Shown here: in pieces, positions 23,210 through 34,000 of the stretch
Layout of the letters: every line of letters starts with the position of its first letter
Numbering within the stretch: position 1 is the stretch's first letter
Source of the DNA: Beroe forskalii
Taxonomy: Eukaryota; Ctenophora; Nuda; Beroida; Beroidae
NCBI GenBank assembly: GCA_011033025.1
Contig: WFMF01000487.1
Span: 61,810 to 125,809, forward strand
Direction of reading: 5' to 3'
Length of the DNA: 64,000 bases
Notes under the pieces: model-generated
Seen by the model: the letters and a program-made list of their open reading frames with translations, nothing else
What the model was told of the DNA's origin: nothing
The model's database searches: none
Made by a program: the position numbers and the translations under genes

Positions 23210-24583
23210 TCATGTCACTTTCCTCCTCTTGCTATCCCTCCTCAGTTCCCTCTCCTCCTCTGTGAGTTTCCTGAACCCAAACACCATGTAACACGCCACT
23301 ACCTCCCATTCCTGTTGGAGCAACGTACCCTCTGCGTTCAGCCCCCGAGTCCGGGACAGCACTGACACGTCCTTCAGCTCAGTCGATTTACTCCGCTCAC
23401 GCAGCAACGCGTTTTCATGGTCACGTGACTCGTCACGCGATGATTCGTCACGTGATTTGTAGATGTAATCCGTGAACGGTTCGGCGAGCACGCACTCGCA
23501 TCCTTCCTCGAGAAGCATTGCTTCCAGAAGCGGGAAGTGAATGAGAAACTCTGGTAACGCTTGAACTGCCCCGTCAAGGTAAAACACGTACTTGGCACCG
23601 AATAATGGGAAACTGGTGCGTCCTGTTTCCAAGAAATCCACATAGAACACATCATTACCAAATCGGGAACTGGGAACTGAGTTAGGGGTCGAGTTTTGGG
23701 ATAAATACTTCTTAACGAGGTAGTTGGAGTTTGGGATGGTGCCAAAGAAGAAGCAACCCGGTTTGAGGTGGGAGACAGCGTTTTTAATCATTCTGACAGC
23801 TTGAGCTTGGCTCTCAAACCCGTAATGCAGTGCGAACTGACAACTCACCAAATCGAATTCAATGCCCTGAATACCGTGATCCTTGAACTTGTCACTGAGG
23901 TCATCTCGCGAGCAATCCGCTACAATGAAATCTGCGTTAAAATAAGGTCTCTCATGATACCTCTCCTTACACTGCGCAACACTCACATCAGCAATGTCTA
24001 CACAAACCAGATGAGCCGGCTTCGCTAAACCCCATTTTCCCAAATCACCGCCCTTACCACAACCCAGATCTAGGATGGTTGCGCCCCCGCGACCCAGCGG
24101 GCCCAATCGACCCAGGAAATCTGTCATGACCAAACTCTTGATGTAGTTGTTGAACCCTCGCAGGTTGAATATCTTGCTTTCGTGACGCTTGTTACGCTCG
24201 ACTTGCTGAAGTTGGTTGTAGTGTTTTCTTGCTAACTCGGCGTTACTTTCTGATTCAGACGCAGTTTGCTCCGACGATTTTTCGGAACTTTTCTGATCCT
24301 CATAGTTTTGAGTTGTATCAGACGTTCTCGTATCACCTTTGGTATCACCTGTGGTGTCAGTTCTCTTTTGATCTTCCCGATTATTCTTCGGAGAATGGCA
24401 CGTATCAGGAGTTACCTGATTGGATTCTGACGAAGTTGATTCTGGCGGGACTGATTCTGAAGTTTTTTGTTTATTGGGTGATTTGTTTCCTTTCTTCGGG
24501 ATCCTGAAACAAAACATTTTCTTCTTACTCGGTGCTTCTGCCTCATCGGAAGATAAGTCTTCACAAGTCTGTGATCTTTTCAT
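23210..24583 (-). CDS. RNMT: mRNA cap guanine-N7 methyltransferase, single exon
   Basis: This 457-aa uninterrupted reading frame encodes the enzyme that moves a methyl group from S-adenosylmethionine to N7 of the mRNA cap guanine in the nucleus. Residues 1-115 are a charged, low-complexity leader, typical of animal RNMT. The catalytic domain starts near 120 (HYNQLQQVERNKRHESKIFN). The SAM-binding motif DLGCGKGGDLGKW is at 172-184, VCVDIADVSVAQC near 193-205, the cap-pocket segment SCQFALHYGFES at 247-258 and GTIPNS at 281-286. Length is close to human (476 aa). An acidic/Arg insertion (SRDESSRDESRDHEN) precedes the C-terminal strand EWEVVACYMVFGF. No intron is seen although both neighbours are intron-rich. 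Identity is very secure. Confidence 0.95.
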   Translation of the reverse strand: MKRSQTCEDLSSDEAEAPSKKKMFCFRIPKKGNKSPNKQKTSESVPPESTSSESNQVTPDTCHSPKNNREDQKRTDTTGDTKGDTRTSDTTQNYEDQKSSEKSSEQTASESESNAELARKHYNQLQQVERNKRHESKIFNLRGFNNYIKSLVMTDFLGRLGPLGRGGATILDLGCGKGGDLGKWGLAKPAHLVCVDIADVSVAQCKERYHERPYFNADFIVADCSRDDLSDKFKDHGIQGIEFDLVSCQFALHYGFESQAQAVRMIKNAVSHLKPGCFFFGTIPNSNYLVKKYLSQNSTPNSVPSSRFGNDVFYVDFLETGRTSFPLFGAKYVFYLDGAVQALPEFLIHFPLLEAMLLEEGCECVLAEPFTDYIYKSRDESSRDESRDHENALLRERSKSTELKDVSVLSRTRGLNAEGTLLQQEWEVVACYMVFGFRKLTEEERELRRDSKRRKVT

Positions 24584-25824
24584 ATCTCAAATTTGAATAT
24601 TTCATTTATTTACAGTTTGAAAAATCATAACAAATATTTTTATCTACTAACCACAGTACAGAATTGCTGTACCCTGATCAATCCATGTCGGTTAAGTTAG
24701 GGAAAGGTAAGAGAGAGGATCATGCTACAAAAATATAAGAAACAGGTTAATAAAGAACAAGTGAAGAATGAATGGTACTACTAATAATTTAAGTACTTAA
24801 ATAAAAAGGCCTGAAAAAACGGAAAGGTGCTCAAGAGCTCAAGGGCTGAAACGGGTCATGAAACGGGTCATGAAACGGGTCATGAAACGGGTCATGAAAC
24901 GGGTCATGAAACGGGTCATGAAATATGACTCGCTATCGCACAAATAAAAGCAATCTTGCGGCTTGTCCCAAAGACCAAACAACAAAAAGATTCAACTGAT
25001 ATTGTAAGGGTATATTAACGGGGTTTTCTGCTTTTATGGGTAAATGGGAAACAAATAGAATCAGTGCGCTATTTTCAAATTTCAAGAAACCACGAGAGCA
25101 TTAATACACAATGTACAAACTTGTATTGTACTGTGTTAACATAGTACATTACATACTCGGACCTAAATATCCCTCCTGTGTTGTCATACCACATTAATCA
25201 CACTAAGTAATCTGTATTCTGTACAGATTAATCTCCTTCGTGTATTTTCCGAGAAATTTGCACATTTCACAGATTGCATAATAATGTACTGGCAAGTGGC
25301 ATATTACTACATTACGTGATCAGAAACTTTGATAAACATTCTTTGGACAGTTAAACAGTCAATTAAAGAATTGATGATTTAGATCATTATACCATCATCA
25401 TAAATACATAATCGTATAACTATAAATGAAATGTTGTCGCGTTTTCGCTTTAAGGTATTCGAGTGCATTTGAGGTATTTGATTATCGGAAAGTACGAGAG
25501 TGATTCTCGCTGATGAGCTGTCCTTTTCCGACAATAGAAGTTGCAAATGAGCAGCTGCAACCTGCTTATACCCATCTGCCATTCATCAAATCACGATCCT
25601 TGTGAGCCACTGGATCCATCTCTCTCTCTTTTTATAATCACCCTGCTTACATGAATGTGAGATTGCAATCAGTTCCGATTTCAAAGCCCCACTGTGGGTC
25701 TCAACCATATTCTTCTATCAGCATCAATAATCAATATCGTGGAATTTCCATAGGAAACAAACATCTCTACATATCTGTAATCTGTATATATCTATGACGT
25801 GAATGTCATAGATAAACAGCAAGG
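24584..25824. other. Intergenic between methyltransferase and MED27, with 12-bp repeat
   Basis: This spacer of about 1.2 kb should hold the methyltransferase promoter and the MED27 3' UTR. The only structure seen is a tandem array at 24849-24930: about seven copies of GAAACGGGTCAT. Confidence 0.75.
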
Positions 25825-28800
25825 TCACGTGATAATATCATCTCCATTCTGAAAACAGGACAAATGGTACGCCAACTCAGGATGATTAAAATCCCTTCTG
25901 ATGGGAGGCAGGAACCTATCACTGTTGTTCTCATCACAGAGAACCTTACCACAACCCTTACAGGTCTGAGAGTAGAGGGTCTGGTAGTAACTCAGCCAGA
26001 TGAAGAACTTGGAGGGGTTGTTACAGTACAGGGAGGCGGAGTTAGCGATCTGTGTCAACCGGTTGAACACCTGGGTGGGATATGATATTAGTCATGCATG
26101 AACAGTTAGGCGGTTGGGAGTGACGTCATTATCATGGTTTACAGCCGACAGTTGATGATTTTCATCCGCCTATTTCCGTTCGGTACCATAAGCTATGCCC
26201 GATGCGTTTAGAATGATATTATGTTCCGTGATATAAGTGTAATGTGAGTTTTGACTTTTGACAGAACACTCTTATATATAGTACTAGCAGGCCCGTTGGG
26301 CCTGCTAGAATAATATGTAAATGATGGACCTGCTAGAATAATATATAAATGGATACATTATAGCTCACTCGGCGGCGCTTCGCGCCACCTCGTTCGCCAA
26401 TTTTGAAAAAAGAACGGAATATTTTAAACCTTATGTAGCAATCCAATTATTTATATTAACTTAAACGAAATAATGAATTTTATGAAGGAGCAGAGTGCAA
26501 AGTAGTTCAGTCAATCTTAGCCTTGCTAAACCATGTGTGTTTCGTTCCATTATGATTGCAAGATGATGTTGATTCTGATAACTGATAGTAATTATCATAC
26601 TGACTTACTGTCATTGGACAACTTTGTTTTGATCACATTGATCCAGGCCAGGAATGGTCTTCGTAATCTGCTAATTTATCCGACTCGGTTAGATAGAAAT
26701 TTTGTAAACCTTCAATTGATCTTTACGGCTAATTTAAAAACTACATTTACGCCGACTGAGCATTGATTATCGGCCGACCTCTACCGCAGTTCTTTTTGAA
26801 AACCATCTATCTGGATTATCCTCCTTTATTCGAGTTGTGTCCATCTTGAGATCTTGAATTTGAAGTAAAAAGAATGTCAAATGTTCAAAAACTGCAGCAC
26901 AACATTTAACAGTAGTAGTGTAATAGAAAGCACTCGCATAGAACTGATTATAATCTGCACGTGCGAAAATTGGTTTCCATAGCAACGGCGCTTCATTTCT
27001 CCCTTTTGCCTTTGTTTCTCTTGATATTTACTTGGCAAGCTCAAATTTAATGGTGTGCGCCCGCACAGACAAACATTATTCACGTGTGAATTTACTTTAT
27101 ATATAAGATATCTAGTAACTTTTCTGATCATAAGATGTTCACGATTTCTTTCTTGGTAGCCAAGTACATCAGATTCATAATTCAGCTAATTATATAATTT
27201 GCAAGCTCGGAATATGAACGGAATTTGAAATACCGTTCCAAGCTCAGAGATGAGGATGATTAACAAAGATATTTAGAACTATTCACGCACATTAAATAAT
27301 TCTATATATCATGTTAATTGCAGTTCTCATACACATACCAAATCAGTGTGGAAAATAAACATTATTGTGTACGAGCGATACCTGCCCTATACTTTTATTG
27401 TTTATATGTATACTAATTCACAACGCATGGTACATTGCCCGTCTAGTGGCTACACACCAAGTGCCAAAAACAGACAGGTCGACACCATCAACTTACTACT
27501 TTAAGTCATGATAATGACGTCATCTTAACCGCCTATATTCAAACTGCGCCTACACATACTATCTAGGTTATATATAATGCTTCAAGTCATGGATTTCACG
27601 GGTATTATTATTATCATGCTTCTACTACTCTACATCCCTTAGAATCGCTAAACAGAAGTCCAATCACCCGATATGAGCTTGAACAAAAGACTGTGACTTC
27701 ATTATCTTCCTTCAAAGTAGTCAAAATAACATGAGATAATAAACTTGCGTCGGATGATAAAACCTAGATACTTAGATATTATGTACAATCAACAATTCGA
27801 GTGAAACGGGAAGGCCAAAAACTCAGAAATCAAGCTACCGCAAAGAATTTTGGCGTTTATTCAACTAAAAGTACTAACTTACAGGGGAGAACTTACAATG
27901 AACTTGGAGGGAGGCCAGATGTTCTCATTGGTGGTTTCCTCGTTAAAAGAGTGCACCACTACCCGGTCAACTACCAGTCCCTGCATCATGATACACGCCT
28001 TCAACACTGCTCCCACTATTGCTTTCAGCATCGTGCCTGGGGAAGGAAAGTTACACAGTATTGGGGGGGGAGGCCCCCCCCCCTATAATTCTATAAACCC
28101 CAGATATCCAACAAAGCTCCTACTATTGCTTTCAGCATCGTGCCTGGGAAAGGAAGGTTACATAGAATTGAGGGGGGATAACCTCCATAAACGCCACTAA
28201 CCTAACTCCCATTTGCCTTCTTCGATATCCATTATCCACTAGGGAGGTTTATGGAGGTTGCCCACCCTTCATTCCTGCCATACAGTACTCAGTAGGCAGG
28301 CTGGTCAGTGGATTGCACCAAAAATATGATGTTGAACAATGGACAATGTGCGTAAAACTGTTTCGTTAATTCTTCCCACGAAATGTATACAGCTGTCCTA
28401 AGATGTAATGACACATTAGGAAGCAGGGGAGGAAGAGCTGGCGATAAATATTAACTTATTAAATATAAATTTGTCGCTGATTCATGATTGAACAATGGGA
28501 CTCAATAGAGCATTTAAGCATTTAATAAATGTCATAGTTTAAATCGTTATATCACTTCATGTCTACATTTCGTTTATAAATTTGTACGATGAATTCATAA
28601 TCATCTGCGATATATTTTTGAGGGAAAAAATCCGATACACCGAAAAGTGTACAAAAATACGGAATTCCTACCGGAGGAGCTCTGCATCAGAACCAGCTTG
28701 AGACTTCCCAGACTACCGGAAGAGCTAAACCTCGAGTTCATGTTCGTTACGAAACTCTCTAAATGCGACCTAGTCGGAATAGAAAAGGATATGAACACCA

Positions 28801-30121
28801 TGTTTAGCAGGGCTATTAATAAGTAATTCAGCGAATGGCGATTACTGTGGTATGAATCAATGTTTATATTTCCTACGGAATAGAAGAGGATATGAACAGC
28901 AAGTTTAGCGTGACTATAACAATTCAACGAATCGCAAACATCGTGGTATGAATCAATAATAAAGCAATAATCACTTCCTCTAGGCTCTATGATATTACAT
29001 TTTGCTGCCACATTCGCCGGGCATGGAAAGAAAAGCTTCACGGCCATATCAGTCATGGTTTGAATTCTATCAAATGGATTTCCGATGACCTCATCTTTAC
29101 TTTGATTTGATTTCAACTCACTTCGAATTTGAACCCCTTTAAATTACCTTGGTAACTGTATGGAATGATTGAACCCCCTTTGAACCCCCTTACCTTGGTA
29201 ACTGTATGGAATGATATATGGAGGCAGGGGAGGGAGGTTCAATGTCTCCGATGTTCCGTATCTTCATGTTCCTGGTCAGACTCTTGCACATCAGATCACT
29301 GTTCTCACACAAGGTGAACATGTTTAGGTAGTCCTTGTGTAGGGTCTCGTACAACTGTTGAGGTACGGAGGTTAAGTGCCAGAAAAGGAAATAAAAACCA
29401 CTGAAACTCTTAAATATATACAAGTACTTGACGGTTTCCAGCTGATTTTTACGAGAAACAATTTTTTGCAAGAAGGAAATTACGCGGAACGTTTAAGCAA
29501 CTCAAGCAATTAAGTTTATTTCGGCATTTCCAAGCTGCAATATGATAGGATTTACCGACCCAGCTGTTGAGACTGGTTATCGTTAGTTTCTAGCGACACC
29601 AGATGGAACCCCGGGTTAGGAGGCAAGGCGCTGAGAGGGTACCTTCCCAGTCCGGACATGCTGGTCTCCAACATAGCCAGGGCCTTGTTGACGCCGTTCT
29701 GGAGGTTTAGGTGCAGGTTAGCGACCATCTTCTTACCTGCCGGAGATCATGAGATGCACTTCCAGATGACACAGTAGATACCTAATATATGGTGTGTGGG
29801 GGGCCTCACGGGAATTGCAAGTTCCCTGGACCCTAACTACAGTAAACTACAAAATCCACTGCGGTGCAGGAGCCATAACGCATGAATAGATTCAAAAAAG
29901 GAATTTCTAAGAAAGTAAGTTCTGCAAAATGAAAAATCGCCTTTTTCACATTCTTCACCTTTTTCTTTGTCGTTGATGGTCCTATGATCCTTTATCCCGT
30001 CATTGAATGTCTTCCCACCCACCAGCTCGTCGAACACCAGAAAAACACAAGATCGGAGGTTCTCCACCAACTTTATCGTTTCAGTCAACTTCTCAACGTT
30101 ACAGATCGTAGACGTATCCAT
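25825..30121 (-). CDS. MED27: Mediator complex subunit 27
   Basis: MED27 is a tail/upper-middle Mediator subunit linking activators to RNA polymerase II. Exons are 29959-30121 (start MDTSTICNVEKLTETIKLVE), 29564-29736, 29194-29354, about 28975-29099, 27897-28036 (MLKAIVGAVLKACIMMQGLV) and 25825-26070. The last carries the conserved C-terminal zinc-type motif, Cys-x2-Cys (CKGCGKVLC), then RRDFNHPELAYHLSC. The sum is about 335 aa (human 311). Phases are consistent except at the exon 2/3 junction, where the frame best supported by homology would need the cut after CTCAACAG, which is followed by CT rather than GT; a shorter exon 2 ending at a GTGTCG donor is the canonical alternative. Two splice regions are tandemly duplicated (28009-28176, 29144-29215). 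Confidence 0.88.
26071..27896 (-). other. MED27 last intron with repeat remnants
   Basis: This 1.8-kb intron is the longest in MED27. It contains a fragment of the dispersed GGCCC-palindrome repeat at 26270-26410. Inverted copies of TGACGTCATTATCATG lie near 26121 and 27507, which could mark the ends of an old 1.4-kb insertion. No coding similarity was seen. Confidence 0.6.
26270..26410 (-). mobile_element. Truncated copy of GGCCC-palindrome repeat
   Basis: The palindrome CTAGCAGGCCCGTTGGGCCT followed by GCTAG (26284-26308), and the sequence up to the TTCGCGCCACCTCGTTCGCC stretch, match the ends of the two repeats at 49231-49790 in opposite orientation. It is a 5'-truncated copy. Confidence 0.75.
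28009..28176. repeat. 107-bp tandem duplication across MED27 acceptor
   Basis: The segment containing CTATTGCTTTCAGCATCGTG is present at 28009-28071 and 28116-28176. On the gene strand each copy has the acceptor and the first codons of the MLKAIVG exon. Only the copy starting at 28036 continues into the full exon. Confidence 0.88.
29144..29215. repeat. 46-bp tandem duplication across MED27 donor
   Basis: TTACCTTGGTAACTGTATGG plus AATGAT occurs at 29144 and 29190. On the gene strand each copy carries the end of the SIQLPR exon and its GT donor, giving two potential 5' splice sites. Confidence 0.9.
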
Positions 30122-31043
30122 GGCTCAAGAAAGTGTTTATTAATTTATGCAAGTCATTGCTAAATCATTAATTAGGTATATCATGTGTAATATCAATAAT
30201 CATAAATAAGTAAATAAATGTAAATTATCAAAGGTTTCGGATGTAGCTATAGCAAAGCATACCATTTTTTGGCAATGATTTTAGTATTTTGTTTTATATT
30301 TTAAGTACATTGCTTCTCTCAATACACACTTTTTCTTTCTTTGTTGCTGTGTTATAGTACAAAAGAATACATTTCAGGCATCAATAATACGGAGAGGGTT
30401 GTTTGGTAAAGCATTAAATTCGAGTAAAAATATACAACAGTCAACGTTGGCAAAATAAGCCAACCTAAATACAATGGAACAAGTTGATTGTGCAGAACAA
30501 GGTGTAATATTGACCATTGTCCGATATTGCAGCGGATGGAACGCAATCATTGATAGGTCCTTACAATTGTAACAACTATCGTTTATAGTTTAGCGGTTTG
30601 ATGAAAAACCCGATCAATAATCATTCCTGCACACCTTAAGTTCATATAATGGATTTCCTTCTCGCTTTAAAAAATATCTTTCAAATAAAGCATAATATAT
30701 CACTGAAATGAGCACATTATGAAGATTTTTGTGCCCAGTTGGTGCTGAGTTGGTGCTTGGTCACCAAAGGATCTGTAAGGGCACTCGCTGAAATAGTTCC
30801 ATGTGTATAAATCTATATTCTATAACCTTGATACCATATTAATCATAGTAAGTCAAAATCATTTAAAAATGAAGGCAACTAATTCCAGGAATTGGAAGAA
30901 TTGGCGCTTAGAACAATGTCAAAAACGATTTGAATTCTTCTCACTTGATCAGTATCTTCGGGTGTCTCGTCCACTGGACCTATGGTCGTATCCTGGCAAG
31001 TCATACTCTGTGTAGCTGGTGCGTCTGGACCTTTCTCTCTCCT
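30122..31043. other. Intergenic between MED27 and the five-RRM gene
   Basis: This AT-rich spacer of about 0.9 kb should hold the MED27 promoter and the 3' UTR of the RRM gene. No coding similarity or repeat was recognised. Confidence 0.65.
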
Positions 31044-34000
31044 TCAAGCCTGGGATGATGGGATAGGTAGTTGATTCCCGCCCTGGCCAGGGCGGTAACC
31101 CCCTGCATATCAGAAAAATAAAAAGAAATAGAGAGCCGAAACCTATCTAGAACGATTCGTCGTAAAATTTTGGGTCTAGAACAACCGTTCTTATAGATAC
31201 GCGTATACTTAAATCGCACGCTACAGTAACGTAACTGGCCAGGGCTATATATGAGAGAATTTGGTGTCACAGGAGTTTAATAAGATATAATAATATGAAG
31301 ATAATTGGGACCCAATTTAAATCGATGAGATCTCAAGTTCTACAAATGGTAGAGAGATGATCGAGGTCACGTTTTGTAGATATAAGATGGGAAAATGCAT
31401 TAGGCTATAAAAGAAGTTCTGGTGACGTCATTATGACGTTATTATGACGTCATCAACTTAGCGAAATTTTACTGCTTTTTAGCGAAAATAGGTCGTTTTC
31501 GAAAGGCATTTTTCACCAAAAAGGAGTGGAGATAGCTCAAAAATTTTGAAAAATCGTTAGTTGGAAATTTAAAGAGCTTTCAGAAAATCATACGGATCAT
31601 TGGGCTATCTCGATTTTTCATCGAGATATACGCGATTTTCTAAGGTGCGGTGAAAAATCGATGTCGAAATCTTAGGACAAAACTTAAACGAGTGAGATGT
31701 CAAGAACTGTGACTTATCTTGAGATGAGACCAGTCAAAGTATGTTGTACTAAGGCGGAATTTTCTTTAGGCTATATGGGAAGTTGGTTTGAGCCTATTTG
31801 GGTGCTGTGATGACGTCATCAAAATCGCGTAAAACCACTAAAATAGCGTTTTTTGCGATAAAACGCTATTTTGCGCTAATACGAACATCTCTAACTCAGA
31901 GAGTTTTCATAGGAATATGTTTTACTTCGATATTTTGCTTTTTAGATCTCGAGATTTAGCTATGTGACGAGTTTCACGGCGATCGGCTTGTTACGTCGTC
32001 ATGTGAAGCCCTTAAAAATTGAGCAGCAGAATGGTTGTAATTACGTTTATGACGAAAAATTTTACTGTAGCCCTATTCTGTGATACGATGGTGAACTAAT
32101 AATGGTTTCTTCATGCCTCGCAGTTACTAAATGTGGGAAATATACGGTGAAATAGTGAATCACGTGAGTTCACGTGGACGTTTTGTAGAAATAAGGGGAT
32201 TTCAAGAAAATGATATTTACACGCGATTTTTGACCTGATTACGTTGAAATGAGTTCAAATACGACTAATGCACGTTAAATTAGATCTGGGTGCTACATTT
32301 CAGCACGTGAGTTCACGCGGACGATTTATAGAAATTAGAAAATTGGTCAATTGTAGTAATTCCAAGTTAGAATAACGTTGTTTCGGAATGCGTAAGGTTT
32401 AGTTACGTTGGTTTCAACCGAAAGAAATGGACTGACGTCACCAAATCAGCAGGGGGTTACTACGACAACCGTCTCGGTTTTGGAGAGCTAATAGTAGAAA
32501 GAATATCCATTGCTTTATTTGCCCGATTCTTCGCTGCAATGGACAGCTCCTCATTTATCCCTCTTGTACACTCGGCTGAATGAACCGTGTGGCGGCTTAG
32601 CTTTGAGATAATTTCTCGACCTTGATTCTCTCAAATTTAGCACAGTGGGAATGTCACGGGTATCGAACCCGGATCTTTCGATCACGAGCCCGACTTGTTA
32701 CCATTACACCACCCCTCAGTACGGTAGAGAGGAATAAGTGGATTATAATAATTCCGATGTCCTCACCTGCGCCTTTGCTGAAGTCGTAGTCGTATTCCCT
32801 AGGTTCGTTTCTCACGTACAGATTAACATACCGACTTCCTGAAAACAAAACATTTAAAAGTAGACGAATATTAAAATGCTGCATCATTGATATATGGTTA
32901 TTTTCAAACCAATCTTGAAGAGAGAAAGGGCCATTGAAATTGTACGCTAAAGTTCTTTCTTTTTACATTTTCAAACATATCTGACTTCATCGATCATAGA
33001 ATCCCAAGGGATGAATCGAACGGCATCATAAACTCATTTACTACCGAAGCCAACAGCCAAATATACAACTTTGAATTGCTTTTCGAATCATTATTGACTG
33101 CCAACGCCAGGTTTCACTTCAATACCATTCAAGCCGTGGTACTTAACAAATTTCATCTACAGAAAGAACTAAAATACTGTTATCAAACCATTCAACCAAG
33201 TTATACTTCACACACACGAAATTGATGGACAGCATCCCGATATTTGTGGGAATTATGGCAGCAAACGAATATTCTTGCATATAACATGGCCGGTACAATG
33301 TAAAACAATCAAAGAGAAGCTGTCCACCGATTTTCAGCGCGCAGAGTATTGCACGAATTCAGGTAAAACTTAACCAACCAATAGTATTTTTATTGCGGAG
33401 CATAGCATTGACCCGATCATCGAGGGAATAAAACCCAACAACAGCAATCCCACGGGGCAGACCCCGATCATTCTTCAAAAACTCAATCTGGGTCATCCTT
33501 ATGGGGTGGAAGAACTGCTTGACATCCTCTTCTGTAGCAGAGAAGGGTAACCCAACCATGTTAACCAGGTATTCCCGCGGTGTTTCTTCAACGTGTCTAC
33601 TGCGTGGAGGCAAAGCCGAGGGTTATAAAACTAACATAACACATCTTGTCAAGAACTGCACAATACACAGGTAAAATCTCTTGCCGCAATATCCTGCAAT
33701 TTACATTCCATCCCGGGGGTCAAAACCATTCCCACTTGGTTCCAGATTGGAACTCAATCACCTCGAACATCTGTGAAGGTTATGTGTCAATCAAAGAAAA
33801 TATTTGATATCTTTTCATCTGTTCAGAGACATCCAAAAACTGGAAAATCTCTCATTTTGAACATCTCATCTTGTATTCTAGTACCAGACTTAATTGATTT
33901 TTCAGTTGAACACAAATACAAGAACAGCTTTTCACCAACTAACAAGCTTTTACAATCTGAACATCTAGCCAACTCATTGAGCTGTCAGGCAGAAGAAAAA

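Noticed and set aside
24849-24930. CRISPR-like array
   Set aside because: It is a simple 12-bp tandem repeat with no spacers, in an animal genome.
31001-31102. Alternative C-terminus VTALARAGINYL for the RRM gene
   Set aside because: Splice phase selects the other frame, which ends in a Gly-rich tail typical of the family.
32643-32718. Functional tRNA gene
   Set aside because: The acceptor stem pairs poorly and the T stem has a mismatch; a SINE head is more likely.
32767-32838. Exon first considered as part of MED27
   Set aside because: It completes RRM5 of the neighbouring gene (NKNTIG|SRYVNLYV) with correct phase, and lies upstream of the MED27 start.
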